A stretch of DNA of 64,000 nucleotides, from contig NZ_PVZG01000005.1 in the NCBI RefSeq assembly GCF_003002065.1, positions 124,001 through 188,000 on the forward strand, in the 5' to 3' direction. The translations under genes were made by a program, and so were the position numbers. Shown piece after piece: positions 8,156 to 17,595 of the stretch; within the stretch, counting starts at the first letter, position 1, and every line of letters starts with the position of its first letter. The notes beneath the pieces were generated by a model that was not told the origin of the DNA, did not search any database, and saw only the letters and a list, made by a program, of their open reading frames with translations. Origin of the DNA: Pseudosporangium ferrugineum (GTDB taxonomy: Bacteria; Actinomycetota; Actinomycetes; Mycobacteriales; Micromonosporaceae).

Positions 8156-9577
8156 TCAGCCGACGGCCCCTTCCATCTGGAGCTCGATGAGGCGGTTCAG
8201 CTCGAGGGCGTACTCCATCGGGAGCTCCTTGGCGATGGGCTCGATGAAGCCGCGCACGATCATCGCCATGGCCTCGTCCTCGGTCAGGCCCCGGCTCATC
8301 AGGTAGAAGAGCTGGTCCTCGCTGACCTTGGAGACGGTCGCCTCGTGGCCCATGTTGACGTCGTCCTCGCGGATGTCGACGTACGGGTACGTGTCCGAGC
8401 GCGAGATCGTGTCGACCAGCAGCGCGTCGCACTTGACCGTGCTGGCGCTGTGGTGCGAGCCGTCCATGACCTGCACCAGGCCGCGGTACGACGTGCGGCC
8501 GCCACCCCGGGCGATCGACTTGCTGACGATCGTCGAGGACGTGTACGGCGCCGCGTGCACCATCTTGGCGCCGGCGTCCTGGTGCTGGCCCTCGCCGGCC
8601 ATCGCGACGCTGAGTACCTCGCCCTTGGCGTGCGGGCCGGTCATGTAGACGGCCGGGTACTTCATCGTCACCTTGGAGCCGATGTTGCCGTCGATCCACT
8701 CCATGGTCGCGCCCTCCTCGCAGGTGGCGCGCTTGGTGACCAGGTTGTAGACGTTGTTCGACCAGTTCTGGATGGTCGTGTACCGGCAGCGGGCGTTCTT
8801 CTTGACGATGATCTCGACGACCGCGCTGTGCAGCGAGTCGGACGAGTAGATCGGCGCGGTGCAGCCCTCGACGTAGTGCACGTACGCGCCCTCGTCGACG
8901 ATGATCAGGGTCCGCTCGAACTGGCCCATGTTCTCGGTGTTGATCCGGAAGTACGCCTGCAGCGGGATCTCCACGTGCACGCCCTTCGGCACGTAGATGA
9001 ACGAGCCGCCGGACCACACGGAGGTGTTCAGCGCGGCGAACTTGTTGTCGCCGACCGGGATCACCGTGCCGAAGTACTCCTTGAAGATGTCCTCGTGCTC
9101 CTTGAGGGCGGTGTCGGTGTCGAGGAAGACGACACCCTGCTCCTCCAGGTCCTCACGGATCTTGTGGTAGACGACCTCGGACTCGTACTGCGCCGCGACG
9201 CCGGCCACGAGGCGCTGCTTCTCCGCCTCGGGGATGCCCAGCCGGTCGTACGTCGCCTTGATGTCCTCGGGCAGGTCCTCCCAGCTGGCGGCCTGCTTCT
9301 CGGTGGAGCGCACGAAATACTTGATGTTCTGGAAGTCGATGCCGGTGAGGTCGGCGCCCCAGTTCGGCATGGGCTTGCGGTCGAACAGGCGCAGGCCCTT
9401 GAGGCGAAGGTCGAGCATCCACTGCGGCTCGTTCTTCTTCGCGGAGATGTCGCGCACCACGGCCTCGGACAAGCCGCGCTGCGCGGCGGCGCCCGCGACG
9501 TCGGCGTCGGCCCAGCCGTACTCGTACTTGCCCAGAGCGGCCAGGTGCTCTTCCTGAGTGACGATCTGGTCGGTCAT
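8156..9577 (-). CDS. sufB: SufB scaffold subunit
   Basis: A 473-residue SufB, the cluster-building subunit of the SufBC2D complex. The order of conserved blocks is [75 protein letters not shown], and the C-terminal [19 protein letters not shown] and IVRGFIEP. Sulfur-accepting cysteines include those in EGCTAPIY and RATCEEGA. The length is standard, and no intein is present, unlike some mycobacterial SufB. The start codon overlaps the sufR stop (TAATG). Confidence 0.97.
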   Translation of the reverse strand: MTDQIVTQEEHLAALGKYEYGWADADVAGAAAQRGLSEAVVRDISAKKNEPQWMLDLRLKGLRLFDRKPMPNWGADLTGIDFQNIKYFVRSTEKQAASWEDLPEDIKATYDRLGIPEAEKQRLVAGVAAQYESEVVYHKIREDLEEQGVVFLDTDTALKEHEDIFKEYFGTVIPVGDNKFAALNTSVWSGGSFIYVPKGVHVEIPLQAYFRINTENMGQFERTLIIVDEGAYVHYVEGCTAPIYSSDSLHSAVVEIIVKKNARCRYTTIQNWSNNVYNLVTKRATCEEGATMEWIDGNIGSKVTMKYPAVYMTGPHAKGEVLSVAMAGEGQHQDAGAKMVHAAPYTSSTIVSKSIARGGGRTSYRGLVQVMDGSHHSASTVKCDALLVDTISRSDTYPYVDIREDDVNMGHEATVSKVSEDQLFYLMSRGLTEDEAMAMIVRGFIEPIAKELPMEYALELNRLIELQMEGAVG

Positions 9578-10353
9578 TATCCGTTCCTAACCGTGGTTGC
9601 GACGGGTACGCACTGGGGAGCCGGGATGTGCGTGGTGCACACCCCGTCGCCGTGCGCGATGGTGGCGAGGCGCTGCACGTGGGTGCCGATGAGCCGCGAG
9701 ATGACCGCGGTCTCGGCGTCGCACAGCTGGGGGAACTCGGCGGCCACGTGGGCCACCGGGCAGTGGTGCTGGCACAGCTGCCCGCCGGACGCGATCGTGG
9801 TCGCGTTGGCAGCGTAGCCCTCGGCGGTGAGCGCCTCGGCGAGCGCCTCCGCCCGTGCGATCGGGTCGTCGCCGGCCTCGAGCATCGCCGTCCGGCAGCG
9901 CTCCTCGAGCGCGGAGACCTGAGCGGCGGCGAACGCGTCGACGGCCTGCGCACCGCCGTGCTCGGCGATCCAGCGCAGCGCCGCGGTGGCGATGCCGTCG
10001 TAGAAGTGCGGGAAGCCCTCGCGGGCGGCGGCGGTGAGCACGAACGCCTTGGCCGGGCGGCCACGGCCGCGCGGGCCGCGGCGCGGCGTCTCGCGGACCT
10101 CGACGAGCTGGTCGGCCAGCATCGCGTCGAGATGCTTGCGGATCGCGGCGGGGCTCAACCCGAGCTGAGCGCCGAGCTCGGCCGCGGTGGCCGCGCCACG
10201 CTCGAGAAGCAACTGCGCAACCCGGTCCCGGGTACGCCCGTCAGCGACCCTGCCGTCAGTGGCCTTGCCGTCGGAGGAGGGCACGGGGGCAGTGCGAGGG
10301 CCGGCGGCCGCATCGGCCACCTGACTGCTCCTCGACAGCACTCCGTATTTCAC
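9577..10353 (-). CDS. sufR: SufR-type iron-sulfur regulator of the suf operon
   Basis: About 258 residues from the GTG at 10353. A winged-helix domain ([23 protein letters not shown], split by the turn GLSPAA) lies at roughly residues 55-110. It is followed by a helical dimer region and a C-terminal cysteine/histidine cluster ([35 protein letters not shown]) that fits a bound [4Fe-4S] cluster. SufR proteins repress suf genes when their cluster is intact and release DNA when iron is short or oxidants damage it. It is the first gene of the operon and overlaps sufB, so autoregulation is expected. A longer frame upstream would run through the promoter and is unlikely. Confidence 0.85.
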   Translation of the reverse strand: MKYGVLSRSSQVADAAAGPRTAPVPSSDGKATDGRVADGRTRDRVAQLLLERGAATAAELGAQLGLSPAAIRKHLDAMLADQLVEVRETPRRGPRGRGRPAKAFVLTAAAREGFPHFYDGIATAALRWIAEHGGAQAVDAFAAAQVSALEERCRTAMLEAGDDPIARAEALAEALTAEGYAANATTIASGGQLCQHHCPVAHVAAEFPQLCDAETAVISRLIGTHVQRLATIAHGDGVCTTHIPAPQCVPVATTVRNG

Positions 10354-10375
10354 TACGGCAACGTTACGTATTTCG
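10343..10375. promoter_or_regulatory. Candidate SufR operator region
   Basis: Upstream of sufR the octamer CGTATTTC occurs twice as direct repeats (10344-10351 and 10367-10374), with the self-complementary AACGTT between them. The stretch is markedly AT-richer than its surroundings and lies at the sufR start. Assignment to SufR is by position only. Confidence 0.35.
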
Positions 10376-10455
10376 TTCCGTCCCTGCAAACCGCCCACCC
10401 GGTGATCCAGGACACCGCGCCACGGACGGCCCGGAATCGCCGTCGAAACCGGGCG

Positions 10456-10468
10456 TACGATGCCGGAG
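10456..10468 (+). promoter_or_regulatory. -10 element of ctaA, probable leaderless transcript
   Basis: TACGAT (10456-10461) is a good actinobacterial -10 hexamer and lies 7 bases before the GTG at 10469. A transcript starting there would have no leader. No strong -35 is visible. Confidence 0.4.
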
Positions 10469-11413
10469 GTGAGCAAGAGCACCCTGTTGCGCCGCCTGGC
10501 CCTGGCCTCCCTGATCGCCAACGTCGGCCTGGTCGTCACGGGTGCCGCGGTCCGGCTGACCGGTTCGGGGCTCGGCTGCCCCACCTGGCCGAAATGCACC
10601 GACGCGTCCTACACGACCACCCACGAGATGGGCGTCCACGGCGTCATCGAGTTCGGCAACCGGCTGCTCGGCATCGCCCTCGGCCTGATCGCGCTCGCCA
10701 CCTTCGTCGCGGCGCTGCTGCAGAAGCCCCGCCGCCGCTCGCTGGTGCTGCTGTCCCTCGCGGCCGGCCTCGGCATCCCGGGCCAGGGCGTGATCGGCGG
10801 CATCACGGTGCTGACCGACCTCAACCCGTGGGTGGTCGGCCTGCACTTCCTGCTCTCGATGGCGCTGATCACCGCGACCTGGGCCCTCTGGCAGCGCACC
10901 GGCGAGGGCGACGCTCCCGTACGCCGGCTGGTCGCCACCCCGCTGCGCCACCTGGCCGCCCTGACCACCCTGGTGAGCGCGGCGGTGATCGTGGTGGGCG
11001 TGATCGTGACCGGCAGCGGCCCGCACGCCGGCGACGAGCAGGCCAAGCGCAACGGCCTCGACCCGACGACCATCTCCCAGGCCCACGCGGACCTGGTCTT
11101 CCTGCTGATCGGCCTCTCGGTGGCGCTGTGGTTCGCCCTCCGCGCGGCCGGCGCCCCGGCCCCGGCGATCCGCGCGGCGGCCGTGTTCGTCCTGGTGGAA
11201 CTGGCCCAGGGCCTGATCGGCTTCGTCCAGTACTTCACCCACCTGCCGGTGATCCTGGTGGCGGCCCACATGCTCGGCGCCTGCCTGGTCTGGGTAGCCA
11301 CCCTCAATCTCCTCTGGCGCCTCCGCGACCGCCCCACCCCGGCACCCCCCGCCGACGCACACCCGGCCCTCCCCGAGCCGGCCGCCCCCCCCCCCCCCGC
11401 CCCGGTCCCCTGA
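10469..11413 (+). CDS. ctaA: Heme A synthase (COX15/CtaA family)
   Basis: A 314-residue integral membrane protein with eight predicted helices. It is a COX15/CtaA heme A synthase, which oxidises the C8 methyl group of heme O to make heme A for aa3-type cytochrome oxidase. Visible signatures are TGAAVRLTGSGLGCPTWPKC (with the cysteine pair of the first extracytoplasmic loop), HEMGVHGVIEFGNRLLG carrying heme-ligand histidines, and later HADLVFLLIGL and HMLGACLVW histidines. The last 30 residues are a Pro/Ala tail that runs into a C-rich tract. I prefer the GTG at 10469; an ATG at 10460 would add three residues. ctaB, its pathway partner, lies 1.6 kb away on the other strand. Confidence 0.9.
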   Translation: MSKSTLLRRLALASLIANVGLVVTGAAVRLTGSGLGCPTWPKCTDASYTTTHEMGVHGVIEFGNRLLGIALGLIALATFVAALLQKPRRRSLVLLSLAAGLGIPGQGVIGGITVLTDLNPWVVGLHFLLSMALITATWALWQRTGEGDAPVRRLVATPLRHLAALTTLVSAAVIVVGVIVTGSGPHAGDEQAKRNGLDPTTISQAHADLVFLLIGLSVALWFALRAAGAPAPAIRAAAVFVLVELAQGLIGFVQYFTHLPVILVAAHMLGACLVWVATLNLLWRLRDRPTPAPPADAHPALPEPAAPPPPAPVP

Positions 11414-11430
11414 ACCCACCCCCGCCCCGG

Positions 11431-12232
11431 CCGTGTCTTGTGTCGACCCAGGAGCGCGGCGCTGATGGAACGTCTCGCCGACGAGCAGTGCGAGAAGCTG
11501 CGGCGCAAGAGCTGGTGCCGTAGCTGGGTGGATGGCCCTGACCGTCACTCCCGCCCCGGCCGCCCAAACCCGCTCCCGGCCCGGTCCCCCGAGCCCACTA
11601 ACGCCACGGCCGCCCAATCCCACTCCCGCCCCGACCGCCTGAACACGCTCCCGCCCCGGCCGCCCCCGCCCTGGCCGCCGAGCCCACTCACGCCCCGGTC
11701 CCCTGAACCCGCTCACGCCACGGCCGCCTGAACCCGCTCACGCCCTGGTCCTTGAACCCACTCCCGGCCCGGCGCGCCCGGCGACTCAGCGGCGTCGGCC
11801 TGCACGCCCTCGCGGTGGATGACGCACCCTCAGCCGACAGCCAGCCATACGCCCCCGGTAATGGAGCGTGTGCGCCGCGCTCATCCGCAGGCGTAAGGCC
11901 GGCGCGCACCGGCCGGGAGGGCTGCGGGCCCAGCCGATCGCAGATCGATTCCGCGAGGCGCGCCGGGGGCTCAGGGTCGGGCTCAGCCACCCCGGGAGGG
12001 ACCTGGGCCCGGCCGATCGCATGCCGCTTCCGCGAGGTGCCTCGGGGGTTCGGGGTCGAGCTCAGCCACTCACGCAGAATGAAGGGTGCGGAGGGCCGCT
12101 CAGGAGCCCCCGGGCGACTGGCTCTCCGCGCCCGGCCTCGACGGGAGTGACGGTCAGTGCCACCCACCCAGCTACGACATCAGCTCTTGACCCGCGCTCC
12201 TGGCCCGACACCAGACACGGCCTCGACGGGAG
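11431..12232. repeat. Repeat mosaic bounded by imperfect inverted repeats
   Basis: The left arm (11431-11552) and right arm (about 12141-12220) are imperfect inverted copies: CCGTGTCTTGTGTCG matches the complement of the right end, and the CAAGAGCTG, GTAGCTGGGTGG and TGACCGTCACTCCCG blocks follow in the same order. The left arm carries a 45-base insertion after GGAGCGCGG. The right arm is framed by two direct copies of CGGCCTCGACGGGAG (12133-12147 and 12218-12232). Between the arms are degenerate repeats of about 30 bases (11560-11780) and a 78-base direct duplication. No convincing gene lies inside. It could be a relic mobile element or a dispersed repeat family. Confidence 0.7.
11913..12069. 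repeat. 78-base tandem duplication inside the mosaic
   Basis: Two adjacent copies (11913-11990 and 11992-12069) share CCGGGAGGG, GCCGATCGCA, TTCCGCGAGG and CTCAGCCAC in order, with scattered differences. Divergence between the copies shows that the duplication is not recent. Confidence 0.7.
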
Positions 12233-12242
12233 CTGACATGAG

Positions 12243-12270
12243 AGCGGCCCGGACGATCGCCCGGGCCGCT
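12243..12270 (-). terminator. Hairpin after the small hypothetical gene
   Basis: Perfect 10-pair stem (12243-12252 with 12261-12270) and an 8-base loop, 13 bases past the stop of the gene on the minus strand. There is no long T run, so termination strength is uncertain. Confidence 0.5.
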
Positions 12271-12282
12271 GGAGTCTGTGGG

Positions 12283-12579
12283 TTACCTCGCCATGCTGCG
12301 GCGGGACATTGATCGCCAAAGGTCGTTGCTGGGTCGCATCTGCTCCATGAGCTCGCGCTCCCATTCGTTCTCCACCTGGACGCCCGCTGTTTCGCAGGCC
12401 TTGCGGGCCACGTCCGTGCCGGCGGCGGCGAACTGGTCCGTCCACTCGCCGTCCTCGCCCACCAGGACGATGCGGGCGCCGCGCTTGCCGACGTACTCGA
12501 TGACCGCTTTCGCGCCGCCGTGGCCGACGGCGAACGACCGGATGTCCGCGGTCAGTGTCGTATCGGAACCTTCTGCCAT
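12283..12579 (-). CDS. Conserved-looking hypothetical protein, 98 residues
   Basis: I do not recognise a named family. The 98-residue product is soluble, without signal peptide or membrane segment. It has a small alpha/beta-like first part (AKAVIEYVGKRGARIVLVGEDGEWTDQF) and a charged helical end (VENEWERELMEQMRPSNDLW) finishing in RSMSRRSMAR. The start ATG at 12579 is preceded on the minus strand by TTCCCCC and then an AT-rich stretch. Codon use is like the neighbours, and it has its own hairpin downstream, which supports a real gene. A longer frame from 12642 is possible but has no better start signal. Confidence 0.6.
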   Translation of the reverse strand: MAEGSDTTLTADIRSFAVGHGGAKAVIEYVGKRGARIVLVGEDGEWTDQFAAAGTDVARKACETAGVQVENEWERELMEQMRPSNDLWRSMSRRSMAR

Positions 12580-12860
12580 GGGGGAAGAGTAGGCAGACTT
12601 TCGCCGCGAGCAACTAACCCGCGGCGGGTTTTGTGATGCCAATTACCTGCGGGTTTAGCCGTCGGAAGCATAGTTATGCCCCGATACAGTCCGTTTTATC
12701 CCCGCGCACGCATTCCATCGATCGAGTGACGCAGCGTCACCGGAAGGGCCGGGGAAACGGGCATTGTGTGCGACGTTCCGCAATGGCGTCACTCAATGGA
12801 ATCGGACGCTGTGTGCGATGCGCGAAGCGGGCCGGCAGCCGACAGCCAGCAGCCGACAGC

Positions 12861-12983
12861 GACCGGCGGCCGACAGTCAGCGGCCAGCGACCGGCGACCG
12901 GCGACCGGCGGCCAGCGACCGGCGGCCGACAGTCAGCGGCCAGCGACCGGCGACCGGCGACCGACAGCCAGCGACCGGCGGCC
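12861..12983. repeat. 56-base tandem repeat after ctaB
   Basis: A 56-base unit beginning GACCGGCGGCCGACAGTCAG is present a little more than twice. It is itself built of GACCGGC and GCCAGC words and ends at the ctaB stop codon. The area 12643-12860 upstream of it has no gene. Confidence 0.75.
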
Positions 12984-12984
12984 G

Positions 12985-13941
12985 TCAGATGAGCGCGTCG
13001 ACCGCGACCGCGATGAAGAGGATCGTCAGGTACGTGATCGACCAGTGGAACAGGCGCATGGCCTTCAGCGGCTCGCCGCGGCGGGAGCGGCCGACCAGCC
13101 GCAGGGCCTCGACGAGGAACACCGCGCCCGACACGACCGCCGTGATGCCGTAGATCGGACCCATGCCCAGCGGCCAGGCCGCCAGCGACGCCACCACGGT
13201 CAGCGCGGTGAAGACGACGATCTCGGTGTTCACCCGGCGGGCCGAGCGGACCACGGGCAGCATCGGGATGCCGGCGCGGGCGTAGTCGTCCTTGTATTTG
13301 ATGGCGAGCGGGTAGAAGTGCGGCATCTGCCAGAAGAAGACGACTGCGAACAGCGCCCAGCCGATCGGGGCCACCGTGCCGGTCACCGCGGCCCACGCGA
13401 TCAGCACCGGGGCCGCCCCGCAGATGCCGCCCCAGAAGGTGTTCTGCGGGGTGCGGCGCTTGAGCCAGAGCGTGTAGACGACGTCGTAGTAGACGATCGC
13501 CGCGGCGGTGAGCGCGGTCGCCAGCCAGTTGGTGAACGCCGCCATGAGCACGAGCGAGATCACCGACAGGGTCAGCCCGAAGACCAGGACCGAGCGCGGG
13601 GTGAGGCTGTGCGTCGGCAGCGGGCGGCGCTTGGTGCGGCGCATCAGCTGGTCGATGTCGCGGTCGATGTAGCAGTTCAGGGCGCTCGCCGCGCCCGCCG
13701 CCAGCGAGCCGCCGATCAGCACGACCGCCATCAGGCCCAGGTCCGGCCAGCCGCCCGCGGCGAACATCATCGCCGGGATGGTGGTGACCAGCAGAAGCTC
13801 GACGATCTGCGGCTTGGTCAGCGAGACGTACGCCCGGAGAACAGCGCGGACGTCGCGACGGGCACGGGTGGGGGCCGCCGTCCGCGGCGCCGCCTCCCGG
13901 AGACCCGGCGACCGCCCCTGGGCGGGACGCTCGGTGATCAT
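12985..13941 (-). CDS. ctaB: Protoheme IX farnesyltransferase (heme O synthase)
   Basis: A 318-residue UbiA-family prenyltransferase with about nine membrane helices. It adds a farnesyl group to protoheme to make heme O, the substrate of CtaA. The first Asp-rich motif is [20 protein letters not shown], and the second is the [17 protein letters not shown] loop. The typical N-terminus [20 protein letters not shown] and the late [17 protein letters not shown] are also family-specific. I chose the ATG at 13941; an upstream GTG at 13947 adds two residues. It is divergent from tkt with a 267-base gap. Confidence 0.93.
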   Translation of the reverse strand: MITERPAQGRSPGLREAAPRTAAPTRARRDVRAVLRAYVSLTKPQIVELLLVTTIPAMMFAAGGWPDLGLMAVVLIGGSLAAGAASALNCYIDRDIDQLMRRTKRRPLPTHSLTPRSVLVFGLTLSVISLVLMAAFTNWLATALTAAAIVYYDVVYTLWLKRRTPQNTFWGGICGAAPVLIAWAAVTGTVAPIGWALFAVVFFWQMPHFYPLAIKYKDDYARAGIPMLPVVRSARRVNTEIVVFTALTVVASLAAWPLGMGPIYGITAVVSGAVFLVEALRLVGRSRRGEPLKAMRLFHWSITYLTILFIAVAVDALI

Positions 13942-14208
13942 GCTCACGGACAGCCACCTTCCGGCATCGGCGAGGGCGTATTTCAGCGCCGATGCCGGTG
14001 GGGACCGGCCTGGCACGTTGGGACAGCCTACGCGCAGCCCGGGGCGCTGCTCGGTCGACCCGTCGGGGGTGCAGGGCATCACAGGCCGGGCCCCGGATGT
14101 CCGCTCTCAGCGTATGGGCCTGGGGCGTTCCCGAGGCGGTGGTTTACCGCGACTGGATAGGGTCAACTCAAAAGGGTTCCTACACCATGCCCGAGGAGAA
14201 CGACCGAC

Positions 14209-16335
14209 GTGGCTGCCAAAGACGATTTGAACTGGTCCGACCTCGACCGCCGGGCGGTCGACACCGTCCGGGTGCTGGCCATGGACGCGGTCGAGAAGGC
14301 CGGTAACGGCCACCCCGGCACGGCGATGAGTCTCGCGCCGGCCGCCTACCTGCTCTTCAACCGCGTCATGCGGCACGACCCGACCGACCCGCTGTGGGCC
14401 GGCCGCGACCGGTTCGTGCTCTCCTGTGGCCACTCCAGCCTCACGCTCTACATCCAGCTGTACCTCAACGGCTTCGGCCTGGAGCTGGACGACCTGGCCT
14501 CGCTGCGGCAGTGGGGCTCGCTGACCCCCGGCCACCCCGAGTACGGCCACACCCCCGGCGTGGAGGTCACCACCGGGCCGCTCGGCCAGGGCATCGGCAA
14601 CGCGGTCGGCATGGCGATGGCCGCCCGCCGCGAGCGCGGCCTGTTCGACCCCGGGGCCGCCGACGGCGCCTCGATCTTCGACCACCACGTGTACGCGCTC
14701 TGCTCCGACGGTGACATCGAGGAGGGCGTCAGCCACGAGTCGAGCGCCGTCGCCGGCGTGCAGAAGCTCGGCAACCTCACGGTGATCTACGACGACAACG
14801 AGATCTCCATCGAGGACGACACCCGCATCGCGAAGAACGAGGACGTCGGGGCGCGCTACGCGGCGTACGGCTGGCACGTGCAGACGGTGGACTGGCGGCA
14901 GGGCGACCCCGAGAAGGGCGACTACCACGAGGACGTCGAGGCGCTCTGGGCCGCGATCCAGGAGGCCAAGGCGGTCACCGACAAGCCGTCGTTCATCGTG
15001 CTGCGGACGATCATCGGCTGGCCCGCGCCGAACAAGCAGAACACCGGCAAGATCCACGGCTCGGCCCTGGGCGCCGACGAGGTCGCGGCCACCAAGGAGA
15101 TCCTGGGCCTGGACCCGGCCGCGTCGTTCGCCGTCGACCCCGAGGTGCTCGCCCACGCCCGCCAGGCCGCTGCCCGCGGCCGCGAGGCGCATGCCGAGTG
15201 GGACAAGGCCTTCGAGGCCTGGGCCGCCGGCAACGCCGACGCCAAGAAGCTGTACGACCGCCTGGCCGCCCGGGCCCTGCCCGAGGGCTGGACCGAGGCG
15301 CTGCCGGAGTTCCCGGCCGACGAGAAGGGCCTGGCCACCCGGGCCGCGTCCGGCAAGGTCCTGGACGCCCTCGCGCCGGTGCTGCCGGAGCTGTGGGGCG
15401 GCTCGGCGGACCTCGCCGAGAGCAACAACACCACGATGAAGGGCGAGCCCTCGTTCATCCCCGCGGAGTACGCGACCAAGGCGTTCCCGGGTCACGAGTA
15501 CGGCCGCACCCTGCACTTCGGCATCCGCGAGCACGGCATGGGCTCGATCCTCAACGGCATCGTGGCCCACGGCGGCACCCGGGCGTACGGCGGCACGTTC
15601 CTGGTCTTCAGCGACTACATGCGCGGCGCGGTCCGGCTGTCGGCGCTGATGAAGCTCCCGGTCGTGTACGTGTGGACGCACGACTCCATCGGCCTGGGCG
15701 AGGACGGCCCGACGCACCAGCCGATCGAGACGCTGACCGCCCTGCGCGCCATCGTCGGCCTCGACGTGGTCCGCCCCGCCGACGCCAACGAGACCGCCTG
15801 GGCCTGGCGCGGCGCGCTGGAGCACACCGACCGCCCGACCGCGCTCGCCCTGTCCCGGCAGAACCTGCCGACCATCGACCGCGCCAGGTACGCGTCGGCG
15901 GAGGGCACCCTCAAGGGCGGCTACATCCTCTCCGAGGCGTCGAACGGCGAGCCGCACGTGATCCTCATCGGCACCGGCTCCGAGGTGTCGATCTGCCTCG
16001 CCGCCCAGGAGCGCCTCGAGGCCGAGGGCACCCCGACCCGGGTCGTGTCGATGCCCTGCCAGGAGTGGTTCTTCGAGCAGGACACCGCGTACCAGCAGAA
16101 GGTGCTGCCGCGGGGCGTCAAGGCGCGGGTCTCCGTCGAGGCCGGCGTCCGGATGAGCTGGGACCGGCTGGTCGGCGATGCCGGCGAGGCGGTCAGCATC
16201 GAGCACTACGGCGCCAGCGCCCCGGCCAAGATCCTGTTCGAGCAGTTCGGCTTCACCGCGGACAACGTGGTGGCCAAGGCCAACGCCGCCCTCGCCAAGG
16301 TCGGCGAAATCACCGGTCACACGACCGGAAACTGA
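14209..16335 (+). CDS. tkt: Transketolase
   Basis: A 708-residue thiamine-diphosphate enzyme of the non-oxidative pentose phosphate pathway, moving two-carbon units between sugar phosphates. Signatures are GNGHPGTAMSLAPAAYLLF at the N-terminus, the ThDP motif starting CSDGDIEEGVSHE, the HDSIGLGEDGPTHQPIE region with catalytic-type histidines, and RPADANETAWAWRGAL. The length is standard. The start is the GTG at 14209, 8 bases after GAGGAGAA. It heads the tkt-tal-zwf-opcA-pgl operon and is divergent from ctaB. Confidence 0.97.
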   Translation: MAAKDDLNWSDLDRRAVDTVRVLAMDAVEKAGNGHPGTAMSLAPAAYLLFNRVMRHDPTDPLWAGRDRFVLSCGHSSLTLYIQLYLNGFGLELDDLASLRQWGSLTPGHPEYGHTPGVEVTTGPLGQGIGNAVGMAMAARRERGLFDPGAADGASIFDHHVYALCSDGDIEEGVSHESSAVAGVQKLGNLTVIYDDNEISIEDDTRIAKNEDVGARYAAYGWHVQTVDWRQGDPEKGDYHEDVEALWAAIQEAKAVTDKPSFIVLRTIIGWPAPNKQNTGKIHGSALGADEVAATKEILGLDPAASFAVDPEVLAHARQAAARGREAHAEWDKAFEAWAAGNADAKKLYDRLAARALPEGWTEALPEFPADEKGLATRAASGKVLDALAPVLPELWGGSADLAESNNTTMKGEPSFIPAEYATKAFPGHEYGRTLHFGIREHGMGSILNGIVAHGGTRAYGGTFLVFSDYMRGAVRLSALMKLPVVYVWTHDSIGLGEDGPTHQPIETLTALRAIVGLDVVRPADANETAWAWRGALEHTDRPTALALSRQNLPTIDRARYASAEGTLKGGYILSEASNGEPHVILIGTGSEVSICLAAQERLEAEGTPTRVVSMPCQEWFFEQDTAYQQKVLPRGVKARVSVEAGVRMSWDRLVGDAGEAVSIEHYGASAPAKILFEQFGFTADNVVAKANAALAKVGEITGHTTGN

Positions 16336-16389
16336 GCCGCCCAGGCGGCTTCGCCGCACTGCAAGGCCGAGAATAGAAGGAGTAGTGCG

Positions 16390-17532
16390 ATGACCGACAG
16401 GCTGGCAGAGCTCTCCGCCGCGGGTGTGGCGGTGTGGCTCGACGATCTCTCCCGCGTCCGGCTGCAGAGCGGTTCGCTGGACAGGATGCGCACCGAGCAG
16501 CACGTGGTGGGCGTCACCACGAACCCGACGATCTTCGCCAAGGCGCTCGCCGACGCGGACGCGTACGACGAGCAGCTCAAGGACCTGGCCGCGCAGCAGG
16601 TCACCGTCGAGGAGGCGGTGCGGCTGCTCACCTCGTACGACGTGCGGTGGGCGTGCGACGTCATGCGCCCCGCGTACGACGCGTCGAACGGCGTGGACGG
16701 CCGGGTGTCCATCGAGGTCGACCCGCGCAGCGCGCACCTGACCGAGAAGACCGCGGCCGAGGCGAAGACGCTGTGGTGGCTGGTCGACCGCCCGAACCTG
16801 TTCATCAAGATCCCGGCGACCCAGGCGGGCCTGCCGGCGATCACCGCCACGCTGGCGGCGGGGATCAGCGTCAACGTCACGCTAATCTTCTCGCTGGAGC
16901 GCTACCGGGCGGTCATGGACGCCTTCCTGGCCGGCATGGAGCAGGCGAAGGCGAACGGCCACGACCTCAGCAAGATCGGCTCGGTGGCCTCGTTCTTCGT
17001 GTCCCGCGTGGACACCGAGATCGACAAGCGGCTGGACAAGATCGGCAGCGACGAGGCCAAGGCCCTCAAGGGCAGGGCCGCCGTCGCCAACGCCCAGCTC
17101 GCCTACCAGGCGTACGCGGAGATCTTCGCCTCGGACCGCTGGAAGGCGCTGGCCGACGCGGGCGCCCTGCCCCAGCGGCCGCTGTGGGCGTCCACCGGCA
17201 CCAAGAACCCGGACTACAAGGACACCGTCTACGTCGAGGAGCTCATCGCCTCCGGCACGGTCAACACCATGCCCGAGTCGGTCATCAAGGCGTACGAGGA
17301 CCACGGCGAGACCCGGGGCGACACGGTGACCGGCTCGTACGCCGACGCCCAGAAGGTCATGGACGACGTGGCCGCGGCCGGCGTCGACCTGACCGACGTG
17401 TTCAGGGTGCTCGAGGACGAGGGCGTCGAGAAGTTCGAGGCCAGCTGGGCCGAGCTGCTCGAGGACGTCAAGAAGTCCCTCGACGCGGCCGCCGGGGGCG
17501 ACGACAGCCCGAGCGACGCCGCGGCGCGGTGA
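16390..17532 (+). CDS. tal: Transaldolase
   Basis: A 380-residue transaldolase of the long actinobacterial type. It moves a dihydroxyacetone unit between sugar phosphates. The Schiff-base lysine is in [17 protein letters not shown]. The N-terminal [16 protein letters not shown] and the [18 protein letters not shown] stretch are family-typical. The ATG follows AGAAGGAGTAGTGCG, a clear ribosome-binding site. It starts 54 bases after tkt. Confidence 0.96.
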   Translation: MTDRLAELSAAGVAVWLDDLSRVRLQSGSLDRMRTEQHVVGVTTNPTIFAKALADADAYDEQLKDLAAQQVTVEEAVRLLTSYDVRWACDVMRPAYDASNGVDGRVSIEVDPRSAHLTEKTAAEAKTLWWLVDRPNLFIKIPATQAGLPAITATLAAGISVNVTLIFSLERYRAVMDAFLAGMEQAKANGHDLSKIGSVASFFVSRVDTEIDKRLDKIGSDEAKALKGRAAVANAQLAYQAYAEIFASDRWKALADAGALPQRPLWASTGTKNPDYKDTVYVEELIASGTVNTMPESVIKAYEDHGETRGDTVTGSYADAQKVMDDVAAAGVDLTDVFRVLEDEGVEKFEASWAELLEDVKKSLDAAAGGDDSPSDAAAR

Positions 17533-17539
17533 CCACCGG

Positions 17540-17569
17540 CCTGCTCGCGGCCGTCCGGCCGCGAGCAGG
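17540..17569. terminator. Strong hairpin between tal and zwf
   Basis: A perfect 13-pair stem (17540-17552 with 17557-17569) and a 4-base loop, 8 bases past the tal stop. There is no T run, so it may stabilise the tal mRNA end or partly terminate before zwf rather than end the operon. Confidence 0.55.
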
Positions 17570-17595
17570 CGCCGGACCGATCAAAAGCTGGCAGG

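Noticed and set aside
11438..11731. Small plus-strand gene in the repeat mosaic
   Set aside because: Its reading is repeat-derived, with no domain and no good start signal.
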